Origin: an uncultured Gammaproteobacteria bacterium
GTDB lineage: Bacteria > Pseudomonadota > Gammaproteobacteria > Steroidobacterales > JABDMI01
Reading direction: 5' to 3'
DNA length: 12,371 nucleotides
Assembly: GCA_938039225.1 (NCBI GenBank)
Contig: CALHVH010000099.1
Location: forward strand, 1 to 12,371
Position numbers and translations under genes: made by a program. The notes beneath the pieces are model-generated. The model saw only the letters and a program-made list of their open reading frames with translations, was not told the DNA's origin and ran no database searches. Below are positions 6,088-12,371 of the stretch, piece after piece. Each line of letters opens with the position of its first letter. The stretch's first letter is position 1.

Positions 6088-7902
6088 ATGTTAAAAAAAA
6101 TATTTATGCGTTCACTATTGCTAATAATTTTACTCATTATTAGTGTCCTATATATTCTCCCAAATAAAGAATCAGAAATAAATAAGCTTATTTCGCCACC
6201 CTCCAATAGCTTCCTTATTCGCGATGTAAGAATTTTTGATGGACAAAATTTTATAGAGAATACTGATATTGAAATATCTGAAGGATTAATTACAGCAATT
6301 AACTCTGATCTTTCAGCTTCAAATAATATCAACATTATTGATGCTAAAGGAAAAACATTAATCCCCGGACTCATTGATGCACATGTGCATACTTATGGAT
6401 CTGCACTCTCTGATAATCTACGTTTTGGAGTAACATCAAGTCTTGACATGTTTACCGACGTCAACTTATTTCAATCTTATAAAAGCAAAAGAAACGATCG
6501 ACAATCAGCAAATCACGATCTCTTTAGTGCCGGAATGCTGGCCACTGTTGAAGGTGGGCATGGGACTCAGTATGGGATAAACATTGAAACACTTTCTGCT
6601 CCCGAAGAAGCCGAAGCATGGGTACAAAGACGATTAGCGGAAGGGTCGGATTATATAAAGTTAGTCTATATGCCTTACCAAGATAAAATACCCAGTCTTG
6701 ATAAAGTAACGGCTCAAGCACTTATTAATGCTGCACATAAAGCAAATGTGTTAGCAGTCGCACACATTTCTTCTCAACAAGGTGCTCAAGACCTATTGGA
6801 TATTGGCATTGACGGATTTGTACATATATTTGCCGACAGTGTTGCGCAACAAGATTTACTCCAGCAAATGGCAAAACAAGACGTGTTTGTTATACCAACT
6901 CTCACAGTTATAGCTGGCTTAAATGACAAGTTAAATTCTGATGATCTACTAGAAGACAAGTATGTAGAACCATATCTCAATAGTACTCAAAAAAGCAGTT
7001 TAAGAGCACGTTTTGATTTGCACTCTGAGGCATTTGATTACTCAATAGCGATTAAAAACATACAGCTAATGTATTCCGCAGGCATTGACATCTTAGTCGG
7101 AACCGACGCACCCAACCCTGGCACAAGTCATGGAGTGAGCATACATCAGGAGATGCACTTATTAAAACTGGCAGGCATGTCTGAAGCAGATGTTTTATCT
7201 GCAGCTAGCTATTTACCTGCAGCACGCTTTTCATTAATTGACCGTGGCGCTATTAAACCTGGGAAAATAGCAGATTTTGTACTCTTAAATTCTAATCCTA
7301 AAAATAATATTACGGCTACAAAACACATTGATTCAATTTATAAGAATGGCTTTAAGATCAGTCGTAGCCTACTCTCAAACAAGACCAGTGAATCGAAACT
7401 TGATAAGAATCTTGGCGAATTCGTAAGTGATTTATCCGGCCCCAATAATTTAACATGGATATCTTCTGCCGATAATATTGCGGGTGGTCAATCATCCGCA
7501 ACCATCTCACATGTCTATAAAACAACTGCACAAATAGATGGTTTTCTCCATATAGATGCAACTATTCGTAAAGGTTTTCCTTACCCATGGGCGGGAGCTT
7601 TTCTTGGACCAACAAATCCAACACTTGGCATTCAATACGACTTGAGTGATTACACATCTATTCAGTTTGACGCACGTGGCGTGCCTGGAAATTACAGAGT
7701 TATGTTATTTAATAGCATGAACGGCGCACCACCAACACTTGAATTTGTCGTAAAAGATACCTGGCAAACCTATACATTTCCATTTAAAAATTTCAATGGA
7801 TTTAATGCAAAAGCATTTAGTGGGCTGACTTTTTCAACGGCTGCAAGTTTAGGAGAATACTCCTTTGACTTAGATAATATAGTTTTAGTCAAAGAAAATT
7901 AA
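6088..7902 (+). CDS. Membrane-anchored periplasmic amidohydrolase with C-terminal CIA30-like domain
   Basis: A 604-residue protein. An N-terminal basic and hydrophobic stretch (about 1-25) is an uncleaved signal anchor, so the enzyme should face the periplasm. Residues about 44-425 form an amidohydrolase domain (PF01979-like) with all ligands of a binuclear metal site. These are His99 and His101 in DAHVH, Lys191 in YIKL (candidate carboxylated lysine), His226, His246 and Asp340 in VGTDAP. It ends with the usual GAIKPGKIADFVLL strand. The closest look is to imidazolonepropionase/Xaa-Pro dipeptidase-like members. Residues about 440-604 resemble the CIA30 jelly-roll domain: WISSADNIAGGQSSA near its start, YTSIQFDARG, WQTYTFPFKNF and a final FDLDNIVL. 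That domain usually acts in binding. The gene is last in the ABC operon, 9 bp after the permease. I infer hydrolysis of an amide or cyclic-amide compound handled by the exporter; the substrate is unknown. Confidence 0.85.
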   Translation: MLKKIFMRSLLLIILLIISVLYILPNKESEINKLISPPSNSFLIRDVRIFDGQNFIENTDIEISEGLITAINSDLSASNNINIIDAKGKTLIPGLIDAHVHTYGSALSDNLRFGVTSSLDMFTDVNLFQSYKSKRNDRQSANHDLFSAGMLATVEGGHGTQYGINIETLSAPEEAEAWVQRRLAEGSDYIKLVYMPYQDKIPSLDKVTAQALINAAHKANVLAVAHISSQQGAQDLLDIGIDGFVHIFADSVAQQDLLQQMAKQDVFVIPTLTVIAGLNDKLNSDDLLEDKYVEPYLNSTQKSSLRARFDLHSEAFDYSIAIKNIQLMYSAGIDILVGTDAPNPGTSHGVSIHQEMHLLKLAGMSEADVLSAASYLPAARFSLIDRGAIKPGKIADFVLLNSNPKNNITATKHIDSIYKNGFKISRSLLSNKTSESKLDKNLGEFVSDLSGPNNLTWISSADNIAGGQSSATISHVYKTTAQIDGFLHIDATIRKGFPYPWAGAFLGPTNPTLGIQYDLSDYTSIQFDARGVPGNYRVMLFNSMNGAPPTLEFVVKDTWQTYTFPFKNFNGFNAKAFSGLTFSTAASLGEYSFDLDNIVLVKEN

Positions 7903-7911
7903 AAACATCAA

Positions 7912-8583
7912 TTAAAAAGGTACATCACAAACACCCTTCACGCGTTCACCTGTAACAGGATGATCAAACTCTAATTTAGAGGCATGGAGCATTAAACGTT
8001 TTGACATGGCGTGCGCTTGTGTATGAGCATACAAACGGTCACCCAAAATCGGGTGACCAATCTCAGCGGCATGCACTCGTAATTGATGTGAGCGGCCAGT
8101 AACTGGTTTAAACAAGACTCTAGTGCTATCGTCTTTACGGTCTAGAACTTCATAATGCGTTAAGGCTGACTTACCCACTTCAAAGTCAACTATTTGCTTA
8201 GGTCGATTCGGCCAATCACATATTAATGGTAATTCTATAGAGCCTTCGTCTTTTTCTACTTTCCCAAACAATACCGCCACATACTCTTTATAAGTATTAC
8301 GCTTTTCAAATTGCATGCTTAAATGACGGTGACTGTCTTTGCTTAAAGCAATCACCATAATGCCCGAGGTATTCATATCTAAACGATGAACGATACGTGC
8401 TTCTGAAAAATCTTGAAGCAAACGAGTAATTAAACAATCCTTATTAAGCGGATGTTTACCTGGAACCGACAGTAAGGGACGTGGCTTATTGACTAGCAGA
8501 AAGGCTTCATCCTCAAGCAGAATTTCAAGGTCTTCTTCGCAAGGAGGAACAATATAGTCCTTTGTTTGTTTTCCAATTAGCAT
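7912..8583 (-). CDS. rluA: Dual-specificity 23S rRNA/tRNA pseudouridine synthase RluA
   Basis: A 223-residue RluA-family enzyme that converts uridine to pseudouridine. The catalytic motif is HRLDMNTSG (66-74), with nucleophilic Asp69. Strong resemblance to E. coli RluA runs through VNKP..LLSVPG, LPLICDWPNRPKQ, KPVTGRSHQLRVH and GHPILGDRLYA. The length (about 220) and lack of an S4 domain also match RluA rather than RluC or RluD. E. coli RluA modifies U746 of 23S rRNA and U32 of several tRNAs. The start lies 3 bp after the stop of the EamA permease gene, so the pair is very likely one transcript. The stop faces the amidohydrolase stop across about 9 bp, and I saw no clear terminator between the convergent genes. 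Confidence 0.88.
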   Translation of the reverse strand: MLIGKQTKDYIVPPCEEDLEILLEDEAFLLVNKPRPLLSVPGKHPLNKDCLITRLLQDFSEARIVHRLDMNTSGIMVIALSKDSHRHLSMQFEKRNTYKEYVAVLFGKVEKDEGSIELPLICDWPNRPKQIVDFEVGKSALTHYEVLDRKDDSTRVLFKPVTGRSHQLRVHAAEIGHPILGDRLYAHTQAHAMSKRLMLHASKLEFDHPVTGERVKGVCDVPF

Positions 8584-8586
8584 TTT

Positions 8587-9492
8587 TTAGCCCATCAATA
8601 CAACCAAAACACCACTCACTGTTAACAACAAACCAATAAGCTTTTGCTTAGATATACGCTCTTTTAAGATTAACCATGCAAAGAATACAATAAACACTGA
8701 AGACGTTTCGTTAAGAATTGAAGACACAGCAGGATTTATCAATTTATAACCGGCCAACCATAAACACATGGATAGATATCCGCCTAAAAAGCTAGCGAAT
8801 ACAATGGTATTCCACGGATGCTTGCCTTTTAAGTTTTCTCTAAACTGCGGCCAGCCTTTTCTTATAGTCATAAAGAAACACATACCGACTAAACCTGCAA
8901 GCATGCGTAAGAACGCCGTCCAGAAGAACGGCTGTCTGTCCATCACGCCAGTAACCATTAAGACACCAGCGGCAGTGAGGAATACTGCGGAGCCTCCAAA
9001 TAACAAGCCCTTACGTAAATCCGCCGGTTTAATATCGTCTTTATTTTGTTTCCATGAGACCAGTAATAAACCTAATAAAACTAAAACAAAACCGGCATAT
9101 TGCCAGCCTTGTAATGATTCACCTAAGAATATTGCGGAAAGAAAAATAATGGAAGGACTATAGATGGTGGCAACAATACCCATTCTTGCTGCACCTAAAT
9201 ACTGTAGGCCTTTAAAATACCAAGTATCGGCAATGGCAAGACCAATCACGCCTGAAATAATAGTTAGAGCTATATCGTAATTAGAATAGGAGGGAATTCC
9301 AACGCCATCAAAGAATAGCTCCACCACAATAACCGAAGCGAAAAGTAAGACAGAAGCAATAACATTTTTTACAAAGTTTAATTCAAAGGCAGGCATGCTT
9401 TCACCACTACGGCGAAACAGAACAACACTCAAAGCCCAAGCAATTGCACAGGCGGTTGAGCAAAACTCTCCTAAACCAAAACTTAAACTCAT
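8587..9492 (-). CDS. EamA/DMT-family transporter
   Basis: Inner-membrane protein of 301 residues with about ten hydrophobic segments arranged as two EamA repeats (roughly 5-145 and 155-299). Typical signatures are the first helix CAIAWALSVVLFRR, the loop GLAIADTWYFKGLQYLGAAR and paired helices ending each repeat (GFVLVLLGLLLVSW and LLLTVSGVLVVLMG). Members of the drug/metabolite transporter superfamily move small metabolites or drugs, but the substrate cannot be read from sequence. The start ATG (9490-9492) has a clear ribosome site, AGGAAG, in the - strand sequence at 9495-9500. The terminator of the glycine-rich gene lies about 40 bp upstream, leaving only a short space for a promoter. It probably heads the operon with rluA. 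Confidence 0.88.
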   Translation of the reverse strand: MSLSFGLGEFCSTACAIAWALSVVLFRRSGESMPAFELNFVKNVIASVLLFASVIVVELFFDGVGIPSYSNYDIALTIISGVIGLAIADTWYFKGLQYLGAARMGIVATIYSPSIIFLSAIFLGESLQGWQYAGFVLVLLGLLLVSWKQNKDDIKPADLRKGLLFGGSAVFLTAAGVLMVTGVMDRQPFFWTAFLRMLAGLVGMCFFMTIRKGWPQFRENLKGKHPWNTIVFASFLGGYLSMCLWLAGYKLINPAVSSILNETSSVFIVFFAWLILKERISKQKLIGLLLTVSGVLVVLMG

Positions 9493-9531
9493 AACTTCCT
9501 ATAAATTATTCTTTATCATTCTTCAAAAATA

Positions 9532-9560
9532 AAAAGGTCAGTCTTTAAGACTGACCTTTT
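9532..9560 (-). terminator. Intrinsic terminator of the glycine-rich protein gene
   Basis: A perfect 13-bp inverted repeat with a 3-base loop (left arm 9532-9544, right arm 9548-9560; core GGTCAGTCT/AGACTGACC). On the - strand the hairpin is followed by a T-rich run (about TTTTTATTTTT). It lies 23 bp after the stop of the small glycine-rich gene and just upstream of the EamA gene. The A and T flanks could also allow function on the + strand, but no + strand gene ends here. Confidence 0.88.
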
Positions 9561-9583
9561 GCAAGCACAAAATGTTTTAATTA

Positions 9584-9865
9584 TTATTTTGCCATTTTAC
9601 TTTTAACAAAACCAATTACCGCGGTTAGGATTAGTCCATTAAGACCACCACCAACAATACCGCCACCAGTAGCGCCTAACATATTACCTAAAGCAGGAAT
9701 TAAACTTGCTATAGAAATACCACCAGCACCACTTAAAAGACCACCAGCACCACCAGCTAAAAGATTGCCGACCATACCTAAACCTTTTTCTTTAAGCATT
9801 GCACCAGCACCAGCGCCACCAGCACCACCACTTACTAAACCAATTAGTATTGAAGCTATATCCAT
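9584..9865 (-). CDS. Small glycine/alanine-rich membrane protein of unknown function
   Basis: A 93-residue protein with 27 Gly and 13 Ala, only a few charged residues (one Asp near the start, KEK at 25-27, and a KSKMAK tail), and hydrophobic segments divided by Gly patches. The patterns GGAGGAGAG, GGAGG, GGG and GGG suggest glycine-zipper helix packing in a membrane or self-assembly. The N-terminal motif ILIGLVSGGAGG followed by LKEKGLGMVGNLLAGGAGG resembles a widespread family of small uncharacterised proteins, from memory only. It has the strongest ribosome site in the window (GGGAGGGG in the - strand, 9872-9879) and a -10 candidate 40 bases upstream. Its own strong terminator makes it a monocistronic, possibly highly expressed gene. 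It could be a stress or envelope protein, but nothing in the sequence fixes a role. Confidence 0.75.
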   Translation of the reverse strand: MDIASILIGLVSGGAGGAGAGAMLKEKGLGMVGNLLAGGAGGLLSGAGGISIASLIPALGNMLGATGGGIVGGGLNGLILTAVIGFVKSKMAK

Positions 9866-9871
9866 CGTGAT

Positions 9872-9910
9872 CCCCTCCCAGGGTTATATTTATTAATTAG
9901 CCAAATTATA
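9872..9910 (-). promoter_or_regulatory. Ribosome site and -10 candidate for the glycine-rich gene
   Basis: On the - strand, GGGAGGGG (9872-9879) lies 6 bases before the ATG and is an unusually strong Shine-Dalgarno sequence. A perfect TATAAT is present at 9905-9910, which would start transcription about 30 bases ahead of the ATG. The region 17 bp further upstream (CTACAA-like) is a poor -35. The ribosome site is secure; the promoter is tentative. Confidence 0.5.
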
Positions 9911-10080
9911 TTTGTTTGACGTTTTATTGTAGCAGTCTTAATTACTAAACTTTTAAAAAAATACCATAAAAATAAAATAATTTAAGTTATTGTTTTTATT
10001 GATAAAATATCAAGCTCCATAAACTTTAAGAAATCAATCTGCCCAAAAAACAAACCATGAACTTTTTAAAAACCGTTTGA
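9911..10080. other. AT-rich intergenic stretch between glycine-rich gene and hydrolase gene
   Basis: About 170 bp with no convincing coding frame, lying after the stop of the - strand lipoprotein hydrolase and before the promoter of the glycine-rich gene. It is very AT-rich. A weak stem TTGATA/TATCAA with a 3-base loop (9999-10013) is the only hairpin I noticed, and it lacks GC pairs and a clean T run. It may hold the 3' end of the ubiB-side transcript, but no good intrinsic terminator is visible. Confidence 0.4.
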
Positions 10081-10857
10081 TTAATATGATTTAGCTTTTT
10101 CAAAAAATCCATTTTGCAAAAAATAGAGTACTTGGTGGATGGTATCTTTGTCTCGCATCATAAATGAGTGAGTATTTTTCACGATGAAAAAATCCTGCAT
10201 TTGCTCGAGTTGCATTCGTTTAAGGGTAACTTTTCCATCGTCATCACCTGGAATTAACCATGACATTGGACTGTTAGAATATTTAGCCGCAATAATTCCA
10301 AAAGGCATGGATGGAATGGGCACATTATTTGCAACACTATCGGCTCCAGTGCCCAGACTTGCCCCAGCAGGACCTGCCATGCGTTTAAAACCCCAAATAT
10401 TAGAAAGTCTATCAACGGCTTCGCTACCTTGATTGGGTGGACTAAGCATTACAAAATTTCCAGTATTAAATTTTTTCAATTCCGAATCCAAACTTCGAAT
10501 GACTATTCCTCCCAGAGAGTGGCTTACAAAATGTACTTTTTCTTGTTGGCCTACGCAGTCATTAATCTTTGGTAATACGAAATCTACAGCAAGTGTTTTT
10601 ACTGGAAAATAACGTGAGGGGTAATCTATATTACAAACTTTATAACCATTCGCAGCTAACTCTTTGGCCATAGGTTTCATTGAACGTGAGGTTCTGTTTA
10701 AGCCATGTAAGAGCACAACTGTCTGAGTATTGTGATCAACTGTAGGTATTGATAGGTCTAATTGACTGGTTTGACTAGCCGCTTGTTGAGTAGAAGCACA
10801 GGCACTTAAAAAAATGCAAACAATACTTAGTCTAAGATAAAGCATTATTCTAGTCAT
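10081..10857 (-). CDS. Lipoprotein alpha/beta hydrolase (esterase/lipase-like)
   Basis: A 258-residue protein with a lipoprotein signal: a basic start, hydrophobic LSIVCIFL, and lipobox LSAC with Cys20, so it should sit in the envelope facing the periplasm. The rest is an alpha/beta hydrolase. VVLLHGLNRTS (48-57) gives the oxyanion loop, and SHSLGG (112-117) is the nucleophile elbow with Ser114. An Asp among DDD at 205-207 (IPGDDDGKVT) and His230 (NTHSFMM) complete a plausible triad. The HSLGG elbow and the HGLNRTS loop are typical of esterase/lipase-like (PGAP1/LipA-type) members. The substrate is unknown; it could be lipid or another acyl ester. It lies 7 bp after the preceding 212-residue gene on the same strand and is probably in the ubiB transcript. 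No clear ribosome site precedes ATG 10857; an in-frame ATG four codons later is an alternative start. Confidence 0.82.
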   Translation of the reverse strand: MTRIMLYLRLSIVCIFLSACASTQQAASQTSQLDLSIPTVDHNTQTVVLLHGLNRTSRSMKPMAKELAANGYKVCNIDYPSRYFPVKTLAVDFVLPKINDCVGQQEKVHFVSHSLGGIVIRSLDSELKKFNTGNFVMLSPPNQGSEAVDRLSNIWGFKRMAGPAGASLGTGADSVANNVPIPSMPFGIIAAKYSNSPMSWLIPGDDDGKVTLKRMQLEQMQDFFIVKNTHSFMMRDKDTIHQVLYFLQNGFFEKAKSY

Positions 10858-10864
10858 TTAGATA

Positions 10865-11503
10865 TTAATATACATAGGACTTAATCGACATTTGTTTAAG
10901 CACCTCTAACACCTGCTGGGCTTTATCTTCATTATGAAAAATTACTAAATAGGTATCAGATTGATTATCCAGAAATCTCATGACTATGCCTTGATTTTGC
11001 AATGCCATAGTGAAATCTTTAAATACTCCGTCAAAAGACACAGAAGCATTGTCGGGATAATTTGACTGACTCGGTAAATTAGGAATTTCTCGTCCACCTA
11101 ACGCAGAATTAATTTTCCAGTTTAAATCTTCAATGGCTTCTTTCCAATCAATAGCAGCTACATAAATGACACCAGGAATATGGTGATTAGGTTTATAGTT
11201 GTATTCGTTTAGTACTGAACCAAGGTTGTGAAAATGATCAACATAGTAATCTTTTGAAATATCATCTAACTGTAATTGATCAATTTTAGATTTTAATACT
11301 TCCGGCTCACCATTATGCAATAACAAATCGACAAGTTTTTTAAAACTACTTTTCAAGTCTACTTCATTTAACTCAACTATTTCATCAACAACATCATTTT
11401 TTTTCATTATCTGATCTTGTTTAATTGAGTTTTCGGACCCCTTCGCTCTAAACAACAAAAATAGCACCAGAGCAGTAATCGCAAATAATGCAATAATTTT
11501 CAT
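10865..11503 (-). CDS. Membrane-anchored protein of unknown function
   Basis: A 212-residue protein I do not recognise with confidence. Residues 2-19 form one hydrophobic N-terminal segment (signal anchor or uncleaved signal; no lipobox), followed by a charged region and a soluble domain. That domain has an alpha/beta pattern: VIYVAAIDWKEAIEDLNWKI near 110-129, FDGVFKDFTMALQNQGIVMRFLDN, and a final strand/helix YLVIFHNEDKAQQVLEVLKQM. The IDWKE segment recalls DUF6630-type proteins, but this is a guess from memory. The ATG at 11503 follows a good ribosome site (AGGAG) and lies 12 bp after the ubiB stop. The gene is 7 bp before the lipoprotein hydrolase gene. Context suggests a shared transcript, not a shared function with UbiB. 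Confidence 0.65.
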   Translation of the reverse strand: MKIIALFAITALVLFLLFRAKGSENSIKQDQIMKKNDVVDEIVELNEVDLKSSFKKLVDLLLHNGEPEVLKSKIDQLQLDDISKDYYVDHFHNLGSVLNEYNYKPNHHIPGVIYVAAIDWKEAIEDLNWKINSALGGREIPNLPSQSNYPDNASVSFDGVFKDFTMALQNQGIVMRFLDNQSDTYLVIFHNEDKAQQVLEVLKQMSIKSYVY

Positions 11504-11515
11504 CTTGATAAACTC

Positions 11516-12371
11516 CTATCGTTTAACAAATAGATACAGACTTAAACCAACACCAATCCAAGCAGGCCACTCGGGCTGTAGACCAAGGCTTAGAGCAATA
11601 CTAGATGCAATTAACAAGGAACCTGAGAATATTAAACGTCTAGTTTCTTTTTGATTCTCTTGCAACTGCTCTTGGATTTTTTCTAGCTGCTTTCCTTTTG
11701 CTTGTACAACCAATTTCCCTTCGGATAATTTTTGCAAAGTACTAAAAGCTAATTGTGGGAAATGCTGTACCGCTTCACCCATTTCTGGAAGCTGTTCACG
11801 TAATTTTTCAACCGCAGCCAATGGACCATATTTTTTAGCCATCCAATCTTCTAAAAATGGCTTAGCCGTTTGCCATAGATCCAAATCAGGGTAAAGCTGC
11901 CTACCTAAACCCTCGATATTGAAAATGGTCTTTTGCAAAAGCACTAATTGTGGCTGAACTTCCATTTCAAAACGTCTTGCCGTATTAAACAGACTCAATA
12001 AAAAATTACCAAAAGAGATGTCTTTTAGTGGCTTATCAAAAATGGGTTCGCATACTGTTCTAATGGCCGCTTCAAACTCATGAGCTTTAGTATCTTCTGG
12101 CACCCACCCCGATTCCACATGTAATTGTGCAACGCGTTTGTAATCACGATTAAAGAAGGCTATAAAATTTTGTGCCAAATAGTTTTGATCGCTATCAGTT
12201 AAGGATCCAACAATACCAAAATCAATAGCAATATAGCCCGGTTGCTCTGGATTACTGGTATCAACAAAAATATTACCTGGGTGCATATCCGCATGGAAAA
12301 AATTATGCTTAAACACCTGAGTGAAGAATATTTCAACGCCATTTTCAGAAAGGCGCTGCATGTTCACATTT
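11516..12371 (-). CDS. ubiB: UbiB, ubiquinone biosynthesis atypical kinase/ATPase, C-terminal part
   Basis: The frame runs off the right edge, so the N-terminal part is missing; 284 C-terminal residues are seen. The E. coli protein is about 546 residues. The segment ENGVEIFFTQVFKHNFF leads to HADMHPGN (12272-12295), the HxDxxPxN signature of the ABC1/UbiB/ADCK atypical kinase family, then IAIDFGIVG (DFG metal-binding motif). AENFIAFFNRDYKRVAQLHVESGWVP-like segments and EMEVQPQLVLLQKTIFNIEG match E. coli UbiB closely. The C-terminus has two hydrophobic helices (about the last 40 residues), the usual membrane hairpin. UbiB is needed for aerobic ubiquinone synthesis, probably as an ATPase acting on lipid intermediates. 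The first half, and perhaps ubiE and ubiJ, should lie to the right. The GTG near 12367 is internal, not the start. Confidence 0.93.
   Translation of the reverse strand, partial: NVNMQRLSENGVEIFFTQVFKHNFFHADMHPGNIFVDTSNPEQPGYIAIDFGIVGSLTDSDQNYLAQNFIAFFNRDYKRVAQLHVESGWVPEDTKAHEFEAAIRTVCEPIFDKPLKDISFGNFLLSLFNTARRFEMEVQPQLVLLQKTIFNIEGLGRQLYPDLDLWQTAKPFLEDWMAKKYGPLAAVEKLREQLPEMGEAVQHFPQLAFSTLQKLSEGKLVVQAKGKQLEKIQEQLQENQKETRRLIFSGSLLIASSIALSLGLQPEWPAWIGVGLSLYLFVKR

Noticed and set aside
7863..7894. 8-bp perfect inverted repeat (CTTTGACT/AGTCAAAG, 16-base loop) at the end of the amidohydrolase gene, a possible terminator.
   Set aside because: It lies within coding sequence and is followed by A-rich, not T-rich, bases on the + strand, with no T run on the - strand either. 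The long loop makes it weak.
8768..9163. A 131-codon open frame on the + strand.
   Set aside because: It is entirely antisense to the well-supported EamA transporter gene, has a composition rich in Lys/Pro/Asn without domain features, and shows no ribosome site.
9999..10013. Stem TTGATA/TATCAA as a terminator for the hydrolase transcript.
   Set aside because: The 6-bp stem is almost all A-T and has no clean T run; such stems are expected by chance in this AT-rich region.

Overview
The window is AT-rich (about 60% A+T by eye), densely coded bacterial DNA from a gammaproteobacterium. The best taxonomic clues are the two housekeeping genes. A UbiB fragment and an RluA pseudouridine synthase both look close to their Escherichia coli counterparts. 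Lipobox signals and a ubiquinone gene also indicate a Gram-negative cell. I cannot name the order or genus. No rRNA, tRNA, CRISPR array, insertion sequence or phage gene was seen.

Layout, left to right. (1) Positions 1-2521, + strand: the C-terminal part of an M49-like (dipeptidyl-peptidase III-type) zinc peptidase, overlapping by 17 bp a complete lipoprotein-type alkaline phosphatase. (2) Positions 2574-7902, + strand: a self-contained signalling/transport cassette. It holds a DesK-type membrane histidine kinase, an overlapping DesR-type (NarL/FixJ HTH) response regulator, an ABC ATPase, an ABC-2 permease, and a membrane-anchored periplasmic amidohydrolase with a C-terminal CIA30-like domain. 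(3) Positions 7912-9492, - strand: rluA and an EamA/DMT permease, convergent with the cassette. (4) Positions 9532-9910, - strand: a monocistronic gene for a 93-residue glycine-rich membrane protein with its own promoter candidate, a strong ribosome site and an intrinsic terminator. (5) Positions 10081-12371, - strand: the C-terminal half of ubiB, a membrane-anchored protein of unknown function and a lipoprotein alpha/beta hydrolase, closely spaced and probably co-transcribed.

The most interesting part is the cassette in (2). An almost identical 12-bp palindrome (TGACAATTGTCA and TGACAAATGTCA) lies upstream of the kinase/regulator pair and again upstream of the ABC/amidohydrolase genes. In both places it sits exactly 24 bp ahead of a -10-like hexamer (TATAAT and TAGGAT), so its centre falls near -42/-43 of the inferred transcription start. 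This is the usual geometry of a class II activator site. The simplest reading is that the response regulator activates both its own operon and the exporter/amidohydrolase operon through this site. The cassette would then be a stimulus-induced system that exports and hydrolyses an unknown, probably peptide- or amide-like, envelope compound. The palindromes and spacing are seen directly; the regulatory and detoxification roles are inference.
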